A stretch of DNA of 64,000 nucleotides from JAVVHH01 sp963835135 (GTDB lineage: Bacteria > Pseudomonadota > Alphaproteobacteria > Acetobacterales > Acetobacteraceae), in the NCBI GenBank assembly GCA_963835135.1, contig CAWIEF010000003.1, positions 1,426,001-1,490,000 of the forward strand, read 5' to 3'. The translations under genes and the position numbers were made by a program. This document shows, piece by piece, positions 44,481 to 54,100 of the stretch (position 1 is the first letter of the stretch; each line of letters begins with the position of its first letter). Below the pieces are notes generated by a model. That model did no database searches. It was not told the origin of the DNA and worked only from the letters and a program-made list of their open reading frames with translations.

Positions 44481-45464
44481 ATGCTGACCGAGCTGCGAGC
44501 CATCGCGCTCCGAGCCGACGATCACGTTCCGCACCGGCTGCACGGGGTCGACCGGCCGTGGCCGGAGACGAATTGTTACTTGGATGTCTGGATCGAGTTG
44601 CTGCACGCGATCGGGCGAGACCCGCTGCCGTTGATGGGCGCGGCCGTGGCGCTCGACTGGGAGGCGGACCATTTCACGTTCCTCAAGCCGTCGGCCGCTG
44701 ACCTGTTCGCCGCGGCGGGGGTGACGATGCACGAGCTGGCGCTGTGGGACGACATCGAGGCGCATGTGACCGCGCAGCTCGCCCATGGCGCGATCCCGTT
44801 GATCGAGGTGGACGCATTTTTCCTGCCGGACACAGGCGGCAACGCGTACCAGGCTCGGCACACCAAGACGACGATCGCGATCACGGCCCTGGATCCGGCC
44901 GCCGCGTGGCTCGAGTATCTCCACAATGCTGGAATGTATCGCCTCGAGGGCGAGGATTATGCGGGGGTGCTGGGGTGTGGCCGGCAGCGGCCCATGCTAT
45001 TCCCGTATGCCGAGTTGGTCCGGGTGGCGGCAGACGCGCCATCGCTCGAAGCGATGCATCGTTTGGGCCGGCGGCTTCTCGCGCGGCATGCGGAGAGCCG
45101 GGCTCCGGGCAATCCGGTCGCGCAATTCGCGGCGGCGTTGCCAGGTTTGCTGATGCGGGCCGGTGGCGACCCAGCGCGGATCCACGCCCTGTGCTTCAAT
45201 ACGACGCGCCAGCTTGGGAGCAGCTTCGGTTTGCTGGCCGACCATTTGGAGTGGCTGGGGCAAGACGGTTCGGATGCCGCGTGGCTCGCCGAGCGCGCCA
45301 AAACCGTGCAATTCCAGATTTCGAGAGCGGCGCGACGGGGCCGGCCGGACCCGGCGATCGCAGCAGCGCTCCAGCAGATGTCGGCCGTGTGGGAGCGGTG
45401 CATGGCGGACGTGGCCGCATTCACGGTGCCGATCAGAGCGCTGCCGATGCAAACGGGACATTAG
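44481..45464 (+). CDS. DUF1839 family protein
   Basis: A 327-residue soluble protein starting 7 bases after the ligase stop. WPETNCYLDVWIELLHAIGRDPLP and FTFLKPSAADLF are the features I associate with DUF1839, a family encoded next to amino acid:[carrier protein] ligases and their carrier proteins. Function is unknown; a condensation or transfer step using aminoacyl carrier protein is a possible inference. It ends the operon and converges with scpB. Confidence 0.85.
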   Translation: MLTELRAIALRADDHVPHRLHGVDRPWPETNCYLDVWIELLHAIGRDPLPLMGAAVALDWEADHFTFLKPSAADLFAAAGVTMHELALWDDIEAHVTAQLAHGAIPLIEVDAFFLPDTGGNAYQARHTKTTIAITALDPAAAWLEYLHNAGMYRLEGEDYAGVLGCGRQRPMLFPYAELVRVAADAPSLEAMHRLGRRLLARHAESRAPGNPVAQFAAALPGLLMRAGGDPARIHALCFNTTRQLGSSFGLLADHLEWLGQDGSDAAWLAERAKTVQFQISRAARRGRPDPAIAAALQQMSAVWERCMADVAAFTVPIRALPMQTGH

Positions 45465-45476
45465 ACGTGTCACCCG

Positions 45477-45989
45477 CTACTCGCGAAGAAGGTCCTCGCG
45501 GCGGGGCAGTTCGCGCAGGTCTCTCAGGCCGAATTGCGTGAGGAACGCCGGCGTCGTGCCCCAGAGGGTGGGCCGCCCGGGCACTTCCTTGCGGCCCAGA
45601 GGGGTGATCAGACCGGTTTCGAGCAAACTCTCGAACACAGTCTGGGCAAGGCTCGCGCCGCGAATGTCCTCGATCTCGGTACGGGTGACAGGCTGGTGGT
45701 AGGCGATCACGGCCAGCGTTTCCATCGCGGCGCGGGGCAGACGCCGTTTCTGCTGGATCGTACGGGTCAGGGCCGGCGCGAGGTCGGCGGCGGTGCGGAA
45801 CTGCCAGCCGCCGCCGGCCTCCACCAGCTCCACGCCGCGGCCCGCGTATCGCGCTTGCAACACGGCGAGCACGGGTTCGACGTCGACGTCATCCGGCAGG
45901 CTCCGGGCGAGAGCCGCGGCGGGGACGGGCTCGGCGCTTGCAAAGACGAGCGCCTCGGCAAGGCGGACTGCCTGGTCGAGGTCGCTCAC
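45477..45989 (-). CDS. scpB: Segregation and condensation protein B (ScpB)
   Basis: A 170-residue winged-helix protein: LAEALVFASAEPVP and AMETLAVIAYHQPVTRTEIEDIRG are ScpB hallmarks. With ScpA it forms the kleisin complex of bacterial SMC. Start overlaps the scpA stop (ATGA). The typical downstream neighbours tatABC are absent; the carrier-protein operon occupies the place. Confidence 0.93.
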   Translation of the reverse strand: MSDLDQAVRLAEALVFASAEPVPAAALARSLPDDVDVEPVLAVLQARYAGRGVELVEAGGGWQFRTAADLAPALTRTIQQKRRLPRAAMETLAVIAYHQPVTRTEIEDIRGASLAQTVFESLLETGLITPLGRKEVPGRPTLWGTTPAFLTQFGLRDLRELPRREDLLRE

Positions 45990-46717
45990 CCCACGGCCCG
46001 CAGCATGATGGGCCCGAAACTCGTGTCTTGCCGCAGGTCGATGTGGCCGGTGCGGGCGAGTTCAAGGCCGGCCAGCAACGTGCTCGAGATCGCGGCGCGG
46101 CGCTCGACGGTGTCTTTGAGCAGCGGCGGCAAGAAGAGGTCGAGCGCGGTCCAGTGGGGCGATTGGCCTAGCATTCGGCCGAGGCGGTCCAGCGCGTCCT
46201 GCATCGAGTAGAGCGGGCCGCGGCGAGGGTGGTAGGCCATCTGGGCGGTGGCGCGACGCCGGGCTCCGGCATACGCGCGCACGAGACCGTTCAGATCGGC
46301 CGACAGGCCGGATCGGTCGATGGCGACCAGCACCTCGGGCATACCGCGCGGGAAGGCGTCACGGCCGAGCTGGGTGCGAGCGCTGAGCCAGAGCGCCAGA
46401 GCGCGAATCGATTGGAGCGCTTCCAGCCTCTCTGCAAGGATTTCGGCCGCCTCCTCGCCCTCTTCGGCCGCATCGCTTCCGGACGGGAGAAGGAGGCGCG
46501 ACTTGAGCCAGGTCAACCATGCGGCCATGACCAGCCAATCTGCGGCCAGGTCCAGGCGCACGCGGGCGGTTTCCACGATCGCCAAATACTGCTCGACGAG
46601 TGCCAGGATCGAGATCCGGGCAAGATCCACCTTCTGCGCTCGGGCGAGATCGAGCAGCAGATCCATCGGACCATCGAAGCCGTCGAGATGCAGCTCGAGG
46701 ATCGGGTCGTCAAGCAT
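45986..46717 (-). CDS. scpA: Segregation and condensation protein A (ScpA)
   Basis: A 243-residue kleisin. FDGPMDLLLDLARAQKVDLARISILALVEQYL is the family's N-terminal signature (residues about 13-45), and an acidic middle and C-terminal winged-helix region follow. It bridges SMC heads with ScpB. The start overlaps the stop of the protease gene by 8 bases. Confidence 0.93.
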   Translation of the reverse strand: MLDDPILELHLDGFDGPMDLLLDLARAQKVDLARISILALVEQYLAIVETARVRLDLAADWLVMAAWLTWLKSRLLLPSGSDAAEEGEEAAEILAERLEALQSIRALALWLSARTQLGRDAFPRGMPEVLVAIDRSGLSADLNGLVRAYAGARRRATAQMAYHPRRGPLYSMQDALDRLGRMLGQSPHWTALDLFLPPLLKDTVERRAAISSTLLAGLELARTGHIDLRQDTSFGPIMLRAVG

Positions 46718-47408
46718 CCCAGCCGGCCGCGCGATAGACGAGGGTCGTCGCCCAGGGGAGGACGTCGCCCAAGAGCCGGCCGACCGGATCCCATGCGATG
46801 CCCATGCTGGCCAGCGCGCGTGGCACGAGGAACACCGCGAGCAGCACGATGACGATGCCGGCCCGCTCCAGCCGCGCCCACTGCATGGCGAGCCGCTCGG
46901 GAAGGATGCCGACGACGATGCGGCCGCCGTCGAGCGGCGGGATGGGCAGTAGGTTGAACAGGCCGAGCACCAGGTTGGCGAGCATGAACAGAGTGAGGGC
47001 GTCGTCTGCCATGGCGCCGGTGCGGCCCGACAATTCGGAGGTGCCGTGCAGCGCGAGGGCGGCCAGCCAGGCGAGCAAAAAGTTCATCGCCGGCCCCGCG
47101 GCAGCCACCAGCGCCATTCCCTGCCGCGGATGCTTGAAGCGCCAGGCCGAGACCGGAACCGGCTTGGCCCAGCCGAACATGAAGACGACGCGGCCGATGG
47201 TCAGAACTTGGCCGATGATGAGGAGCCCGGGCAGGATCAGCGTTCCGAAGCGATCGACATGCCGGATCGGATTGAGCGAAAGACGTCCTTCCCGCTTGGC
47301 GGTGTCGTCGCCAAGCGCCCAGGCGGCGTAGCCGTGCGCAGCCTCGTGCAGCGTGATGGCCACGATGACGGGTATGGCCGCCAAAAGCAGCAGCCCGAGC
47401 ACATTCAT
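46710..47408 (-). CDS. Site-2 protease-family (M50) integral membrane metalloprotease
   Basis: A 232-residue polytopic membrane protein. HEAAH at residues 21-25 is the HExxH zinc motif in the first membrane segment, and NLLPIPPLDGGRI supplies the conserved third-ligand region. Five or six segments and no PDZ domain mark the short YwhC-like group. Substrates are unknown. ATG 47408 overlaps the nagZ stop. Confidence 0.9.
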   Translation of the reverse strand: MNVLGLLLLAAIPVIVAITLHEAAHGYAAWALGDDTAKREGRLSLNPIRHVDRFGTLILPGLLIIGQVLTIGRVVFMFGWAKPVPVSAWRFKHPRQGMALVAAAGPAMNFLLAWLAALALHGTSELSGRTGAMADDALTLFMLANLVLGLFNLLPIPPLDGGRIVVGILPERLAMQWARLERAGIVIVLLAVFLVPRALASMGIAWDPVGRLLGDVLPWATTLVYRAAGWDA

Positions 47409-48424
47409 GCCTCTATCGCGCTCCGTCCGGCCACTCGTATCGTCTTCCGCTCCGCCGCCAGGCGCTCCAACTCCAGCGTCATGCGCCGCGCTGCTACCAT
47501 GGCACGGCCGGCCGCCATCCGCGATGCCGCCTGGCCTGCGACGGGCGGCACAGCGTATAGCACGTCCCGACTGTCGGACAGCAGTCCGCTGCAGTGCAGC
47601 GCCACGTCGCATCCGGCGTCGATGCATGCACCGGCAAGCTGGCCGGGCTTGCCAACGAGGGCGCGCATAGCGAGATCGTCTGAGACCAGCACTCCCTCGA
47701 AGCCTATTCGCCGTCTGATCACGTCTCCGATCACCGCCGCGGACAGGGTCGCGGCCCGCTCCTGATCGAACCGCTCGTAAACCAGATGTGCGGTCATCAT
47801 CCACGGCAAAGATGAGCAAAGGGTAAATGCCTCGATGTCATCGTCGAGGCAGATGTCGGGCGTGACGATCGGGAGGGCGTGATGGCTGTCGACCAGGGCG
47901 CGGCCGTGACCCGGCGCGTGCTTGCCGACGGGAAGGACGCCCGCGGCCATCAGCCCGTCCGCCATGGCGCCGGCCAAGGCGGCGACGCAGGCCGGATCGG
48001 CGCCATAGGAGCGGTCTGCAATGACGTCGCTCGCGCCGGCAACCCGAAGATCGAGCACGGGGGCGCAGGCCATGTCGAGGCCGGCGTCGGCGCAGTCGAG
48101 GCCGATGAGCGCACCGGTCAGGAACGCAGCGCGGGTAGCCGCGGCGGGGTCGCGCGCGTGAAGCGCGCCGATGGCGCCGGCCGGCGGGTGCGCGCGCCAA
48201 GCGGGAGGGCGCAGGCGGGCGACGCGGCCGCCTTCCTGATCGACCGCGAGAACGGCGCCCTCGGGCAGGACGCGGCGCAACTGGGCGCTGAGGTCGCGCA
48301 GTTGTGCCGGATCGCGGACGTTGCGGCCGAACAGGATCACGCCCGCTGGGGGACGCTCACGCAACAGGTTGCTTTCGTCGGAGGAGAGCGTGAGCCCTTC
48401 GATGCCGACAATGGCGGCGAACAT
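47405..48424 (-). CDS. nagZ: Beta-N-acetylhexosaminidase NagZ (GH3)
   Basis: A 339-residue cytosolic GH3 enzyme that removes GlcNAc from 1,6-anhydro-muropeptides in cell-wall recycling. The motif KHAPGHGRALVDSHHALP contains the catalytic His loop, and SDDLAMRAL the nucleophile Asp. ATG 48424 is chosen as the family's start; it overlaps the SPOR gene stop by 1 base. Confidence 0.93.
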   Translation of the reverse strand: MFAAIVGIEGLTLSSDESNLLRERPPAGVILFGRNVRDPAQLRDLSAQLRRVLPEGAVLAVDQEGGRVARLRPPAWRAHPPAGAIGALHARDPAAATRAAFLTGALIGLDCADAGLDMACAPVLDLRVAGASDVIADRSYGADPACVAALAGAMADGLMAAGVLPVGKHAPGHGRALVDSHHALPIVTPDICLDDDIEAFTLCSSLPWMMTAHLVYERFDQERAATLSAAVIGDVIRRRIGFEGVLVSDDLAMRALVGKPGQLAGACIDAGCDVALHCSGLLSDSRDVLYAVPPVAGQAASRMAAGRAMVAARRMTLELERLAAERKTIRVAGRSAIEA

Positions 48425-49233
48425 CAGCTTGCGATCGAGCAGCCCAGTCCTTTGGCGCGGATCTTGCGGCAGAACTCGGCCGCGGCGGCGATGTCGCTGA
48501 AGCCGCCCGTACGCAAGCGCCAGACCGTCTTGCCGTCGCGGTCGGCGCGGACGATGTTCGGCTTGCGATCGCCCAGCAGGTCCGGGACTTTGTGCGCCAG
48601 GCGCTGCCACTCGATGGTGGCGCCGGCCTCGCTGTCGAGGGCGGCGATCTGGACCAGGGCGGCACCCGTCGCGGGCGGTTGAGCGCCCGTCGTCGCCGCC
48701 CGGACGACCGCTTGGGTGGGGGCGATGACGCCGGCGCTCGGGACGGCAACGTTGGGGACGGTCACGCTCGCCACGGCGGCGGAGGGGATCTCGGGCGCGG
48801 GCGCCGCGGGGCCGCTCGCGACGGCCCGCTGGGCGCGGAGAGCCTGAGGGTCCGGGCGTTCGGCCTCGGGCGCGAGATCGCCGGTCAATTCAGCGCCGTC
48901 TCCCTTGCCGCCCATGATCTGCTCGTTGGCGCCGGCCACGATCATGCCGCCGGCGTTCTCCGGCTTGACGCGGAGAGGGCGCGTATCGGCCTCGATGACG
49001 GGGACACCCGCGGCGTGGTGGCTGCCAAACGTCCAAACACCCATACCGGCCAGCAGCACGAGGCCGAGGGCGGATGCTGCCATGAAGAGGCGGCGAGTGG
49101 AGGTGTCCATGCCGGTCCGGCGAGCGCGATAGGAATGAGTGAACGGGGTGCGGGCCGGGCTCGAGCCTGCTGCACCGCGCGGGATGCTGATGTCGTCGGC
49201 CGTTTGACCAGCAGCTAGGGGATTAGCGGGCAT
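48424..49233 (-). CDS. SPOR-domain membrane protein
   Basis: A 269-residue bitopic protein. After a cytosolic N-terminus comes one membrane helix near residues 50-70 (FMAASALGLVLLAGMGVW), a long Ala/Pro-rich periplasmic linker and a C-terminal SPOR domain (ALVQIAALDSEAGATIEWQRL to AEFCRKIRAKGLGCSI), which binds denuded septal peptidoglycan. It lies between argS and nagZ as in many alphaproteobacteria. ATG 49233 lies 3 bases after the inferred in-frame argS stop. Confidence 0.9.
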   Translation of the reverse strand: MPANPLAAGQTADDISIPRGAAGSSPARTPFTHSYRARRTGMDTSTRRLFMAASALGLVLLAGMGVWTFGSHHAAGVPVIEADTRPLRVKPENAGGMIVAGANEQIMGGKGDGAELTGDLAPEAERPDPQALRAQRAVASGPAAPAPEIPSAAVASVTVPNVAVPSAGVIAPTQAVVRAATTGAQPPATGAALVQIAALDSEAGATIEWQRLAHKVPDLLGDRKPNIVRADRDGKTVWRLRTGGFSDIAAAAEFCRKIRAKGLGCSIAS

Positions 49234-51022
49234 GGCTCAGCGCATCTCCTCGACTGGCGCGACCCCCAGGACCGCCAGCCCGGAGCGTATCGTCGTCGCC
49301 GTTGCCTCGACCAACGCAAGCCTGGCTCGCGTCTCCGCGGGGCGATCGGACTGCAGGAAACGCAGTGTCGAACTCGTCTCGTCCGCGGTTCCACAGCATA
49401 TGAAAGTCGCCTGCTAAATCATAGAGGTAAAACGCAATTCGGTGCGGCTCCTGCGCCAGGGCGGCGCCTTCGACGGTGCGCGGCCAGCTGGCCAGGCGAC
49501 GGATCAGAGCGAGCTCGGCATCGGCCGCGAGGCTGTCGAGCACGGCATCGGCAAGGGCGGCAGGGGCAGTGTCGTGGCCGGCTTCGGCCGCGGCGCGCAA
49601 CACGGAGCGGCAGCGGGCATGGGCGTATTGGACGTAGAAGACCGGGTTCTCGCGGGTCTGGGCGACGACGGCGTCGAGGTCGAACTCCATCTGCGCGTCG
49701 GATTTGCGCATCAGCATGGTGAAGCGGACGGCGTCGCGGCCGACCCACTCGAGCAGGTCGGCGAGCGTGACGTAGGTGCCGGCGCGCTTGCTCATGCGGA
49801 CCGGCACGCCGCCGCGCAGCACGTGAACGATCTGGCAGAGGACGATCTCGAGCCGGCGGCCGGTGTTGCCGGCCAGCGCCTTGACGGCGGATTTCATGCG
49901 GCTGACGTAGCCGCCGTGGTCGGCACCCCAGACGTCGATCATCAGGTCGGCGCCGCGGGCCATCTTGTCGGCGTGATTAGCGATATCGTTGGCGAAGTAG
50001 GTGTTGGAGCCGTCCGATTTCTGCAGCGGCCGGTCGACGTCGTCGCCGAACTGGGTGGCGCGGAACAGCGTCTGCTCGCGCGGCTCCCAGTCCTCGGGCG
50101 TCTTGCCCTTGGGCGGTTCGAGGATGCCCTCATAGACGAGGCCGTCGGCTTTCAGGCGTTCGATCACCCGGTCCGCTTCCCCTCGTTCGAGCAGGGCGCG
50201 CTCGCTGGTGAACACGTCGAAGTGGACGCCGAGCGCATCGAGGTCGGCGCGGATGGAGTCCATCATGGCGGCGATGGCGGCGTCGCGGACGGTCTCGAAC
50301 CAGAGCGCCGGGTCGGCGATGCCGAGGCCGGGCGCGGCCAGGCTGGGGCCGTGGGCAGCGGCGAGCGCCTCGCCGACGGGCACGAGGTAGTCGCCCTTGT
50401 ATTGCAGCCCGGTCGGGGTGGCGGCGGCGAACTCGTCCTCCCCGAGCGGGGTGCCGAGGGCTTGCAGGTAGCGCCAATAGGTCGCCCAGCCGAGGGCCGC
50501 GACCTGCGCGCCGGCGTCGTTGATGTAGTATTCCTTGGTGACCGCGAACCCGGCCTTGTCGAGCAGGTTGGCCAGCGCATCGCCCACCACGGCGCCGCGG
50601 CAATGGCCGATATGCATCGGCCCCGTCGGGTTGGCCGAGACGTATTCGACGTTGACCGACACCCCCTGCCCCGCCTGGCTCGCGCCATAGCCTTCCCCGG
50701 CGCGGAGCACGTCGCCCACGGTGGCGAGCAGGGCCTCGGTGCGCAGGGTGAGGTTGACGAAGCCCGGTCCGGCCGCCGCGGCGCTCGCCACGTCGGCCCC
50801 GCCGCTCAGCCCGGCGGCGATCGCCTCGGCCAGCACCTTGGGTGATTGGCGGGCGGGTTTGGCGACGACCATGGCCGCGTTGGTGGCCATGTCGCCATGG
50901 CCGGGCTCCTTGGCCGGGCTGACCTCGATGCGGGCCAGCGCGGCGTCCGGAAGCCCCGGGACGACGCCGCGGACGACGTCCACCACGGCTTGGCGCACGC
51001 GGGCATAGATGTTCTCGCTCAT
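49223..51022 (-). CDS. argS: Arginine--tRNA ligase, C-terminal end out of frame
   Basis: Class I arginyl-tRNA synthetase. The HIGH-type motif reads SANPTGPMHIGHCRG, and the signature Tyr/Arg and DALR anticodon-binding regions follow. ATG 51022 (MSENIYARVRQ) is used. Sequence matches the family up to FHMLWNRG near 49390, then turns into Gly/Asp/Arg-rich sequence and ends at 49223. The expected C-terminus (STLRFLQSD through GVAPVEEMR and a stop at 49237) is intact in the +1 frame. So a one-base insertion (or two-base loss) lies near 49376-49392. Whether this is a sequence error or a real lesion is unresolved; the enzyme is essential. Confidence 0.9.
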   Translation of the reverse strand: MSENIYARVRQAVVDVVRGVVPGLPDAALARIEVSPAKEPGHGDMATNAAMVVAKPARQSPKVLAEAIAAGLSGGADVASAAAAGPGFVNLTLRTEALLATVGDVLRAGEGYGASQAGQGVSVNVEYVSANPTGPMHIGHCRGAVVGDALANLLDKAGFAVTKEYYINDAGAQVAALGWATYWRYLQALGTPLGEDEFAAATPTGLQYKGDYLVPVGEALAAAHGPSLAAPGLGIADPALWFETVRDAAIAAMMDSIRADLDALGVHFDVFTSERALLERGEADRVIERLKADGLVYEGILEPPKGKTPEDWEPREQTLFRATQFGDDVDRPLQKSDGSNTYFANDIANHADKMARGADLMIDVWGADHGGYVSRMKSAVKALAGNTGRRLEIVLCQIVHVLRGGVPVRMSKRAGTYVTLADLLEWVGRDAVRFTMLMRKSDAQMEFDLDAVVAQTRENPVFYVQYAHARCRSVLRAAAEAGHDTAPAALADAVLDSLAADAELALIRRLASWPRTVEGAALAQEPHRIAFYLYDLAGDFHMLWNRGRDEFDTAFPAVRSPRGDASQACVGRGNGDDDTLRAGGPGGRASRGDALSHAR

Positions 51023-51141
51023 GCCGGAGGCTTTAGCGCCGTTTGGGCCGGCGCGGAACTCGGGGCATGGTTCGCCCATCGTCATCGCGAGCCGTGTCCG
51101 GCCTGTCGATCCATGAGCTTCACTGACATGAGGGATTTCGA

Positions 51142-54100
51142 GTGGCGCAGGCAGGCAGGATACGGATCGGGATCGACATCGGCGGCACCTTCACCGACCT
51201 GCAGGTGCTCGACGAGGCGACCGGACGCATCGACAGCCTGAAAACGCCGACGACGCCGGAGGACCCGTCGATCGGGCTGATGGCCGGCATCGACGAGGCG
51301 GCGTCCCGGTTCGGGTTCGCGCTGGGCGACGTGCGGCTGCTGCTGCATGGGACGACAATCGCGACCAACGCGGTGCTGGAGCGCAAGCTGGCGCGCGGCA
51401 TGCTGCTGACGACGGCCGGGTTCCGCGACGTGCTGGAGATCGGGCGGCACGTGCGGCGGGACGTGTATGGGCTGAAGCAGACGCGCGAGGAGCCGCTGAT
51501 CCCGCGCGACCGCCGGGTCGAGGTGGCGGAGCGGATGCGGGCCGATGGCAGCGTGGAGCGGGCGCCGGACCTCACCGGGCTCGAGGACGCGGTGCGGCGG
51601 ATCGGGCCGGAGACGGTGGCGGTCTGTCTGCTGAACGCCAACGTCAACGCGGCGCACGAGCGGGCGCTGGGGGATCGGCTGGCGAGCGCGTTTCCGGGGT
51701 TGCCGGTGTCGTTGTCGTCGGAGGTCAGTCCGGAGATCCGCGAGTTCGAACGGACGTCGACGACGGTGCTGAACGCGCTGCTGGTGCCGGTGGTGCGCTC
51801 GTATCTCAACCGGCTGCAGCGTCGGATGGCCGAACGCGGGCTGGGCGCGCGGCTGCTGCTGGTGCAATCCAATGGCGGCGTGTGCAGCGCGGCGGTGGCA
51901 TCAGAGCAGCCGGTGCGGCTGCTGCTGTCGGGGCCGAGCGGCGGGGCGCTGGCGGCGCAGCTGGCGTCGGCCCGGCTTGGGCTGCCGAACCTGGTCGGCG
52001 TCGACATGGGCGGCACGAGCTTCGACGTCTGTGTGGTCGGCGCGGGCCGGGTCACGGCGATGACGCAGGGCGAGATCGACGGCCTGCCGGTGCGGCTGCC
52101 GATGGTCGAGATCCGCACGATCGGCGCGGGCGGCGGGTCGATCGCGTCGGTGCTGCCGGGCGAGCGGCTGGTGGTGGGGCCACGCAGCGCGGGCGCCCGG
52201 CCGGGGCCGGTCTGTTACGGGCATGGCGGGACGCTGCCGACGGTAACGGACGCCAATCTGGTGGTGGGGCGGCTCGACGAGGCGTTCTTCCTGGGCGGAA
52301 AAATGGCGCTGGATGGGGCCGGGGCGCGGGCGAGCTTGAGCAAGGAGGTCGGCGAGAAGCTCGGGCTTGGGATCGAGGCCGCGGCGGCGGGCATGCTGAC
52401 GCTGACGAATGCCAGCCTGGCCTCGGCGATCCGGCTGAGCCTGTTCGAGAAGGGGCTGGACCCCCGCGCGTTCAGCCTGCTGTCGTTCGGCGGCGCCGGC
52501 GGGCTGCACGCGATCGAAGTGGCCGAGGAGCTGGGGATCGAGCGCGTCGTGTTCCCGGCCGACGCCAGCACGTTCTCGGCCAGCGGGATCCTGCAATCGG
52601 ACATCGTGCACGATTTGGCGGCGAGCCGGGTCATGGCGGCGGACGCGGCGGCGGTGCCGGCGCTGGTGCGGATGGCCGCCGGACTGCGGGCACAGGGCGC
52701 GGCGCTGCTGGAGCAAGACGGAGTGCCGGCGGCGCGGCGGGTGCTCGCACTGGCGGCCGACATGCGATACCGCGGGCAGGCGTTCGAGCTTGTGGTGGAG
52801 TGGGGGGATGTGACGCCGGAGGCCGGGTCGCTGGCCCGGCTGGTCGACGATTTCCACGCGCTGCACCAGCGCCGCTTCTCCTATGCCAACCCGGACGATG
52901 CGGTCGAGATCGTCACGCTGCGCCTGACCGCGACGGGGCGGCTGCCGGCGGTGACGTTGACCCGGCCCGAGCCGACCGCGGGCGACGCGGTGGCGCGGTC
53001 CCGCCGCGTGTTCCTCGAGGGCGCATGGCGGGACGTGGCGGTGCATCGGCGGGAGGCGCTGACCGGCGCCGTGACGGGGCCGGCGCTGATCGAGGAAGCG
53101 TATACGACGGCGTTCATCGGCGCGGGATGGCGATGTGCGCCCGGGCCGGGCGGCGACCTGATCGCCGAGCGGGTGCAGGCGGCGGCGGCGGCCAGCACGG
53201 CGTTGGGGGCAATCGAGCTGGAGGTGATGCGCAACGCGCTGACGGCGGCGGCGGCGGAGATGGACGTGACGGTCTGGCGCACCAGCCGCTCGACCATCGT
53301 GCGCGAGCTGCTCGACTACTCGACGGCGGTGTTCACGGCCGAGGGCGACATCGTGGCGCAGTCGGCGCGGATCCCGCAGCACCTGAACTCGATGGGCGCC
53401 GGGCTGCGGACGATCGTGCGCGATTTCATCCCGGTGGCGGCGTGGGACGAGGGCGACGTCGTCATCACCAACGACCCGTATTGCGGCGGGCAGCACATCC
53501 CCGACATCCTGGCGTTCCGGGCGGTGTTCCACGAGGGCACTCGGGTCGCAATCGTGGGGACGTTGTGCCACCACCTCGACATGGGCGGGATCGCGGCCGG
53601 CAGCTACGGCGCGACGGCGACGGAGGTGTTCCAGGAGGGGCTGCGCATTCCGCCGATCAAGCTGGTGCGGGCGGGGGCGATGAACGCCGAGGTGCTGGCG
53701 ATGATGCGGCAGAACGTGCGGCGGCCGGACATGCTGTGGGGCGACCTGCAGGCGCAATTGGCGTCGCTGGCGGTGGGCGAGGCGAATCTGCGCAAACTGG
53801 CAGCCCGGTATGGCGGGGCGGCGCTGATGGCGGGCTGCCAGCGCATGCTGGACAGTTCCGAGGCGGCGATGCGGGCGATGATCGGGCGGATGCCGGACGG
53901 GCGCTACGCGTTCGAGGACTGGATCGACGATGACGGGCTGAGCGACCAGCCGATCCTCATCCATGCCGCCGTCGAGATTTCCGGCGAGACGATGGTCGTG
54001 GACCTGACCGGCTCCGGCGCGCAGGCGCTGGGCCCGATCAACGCCACATTGGCATCGGCCGGGTCGGCGGTGTCCTACGCGGTGATGGCGTGCGCGGACG

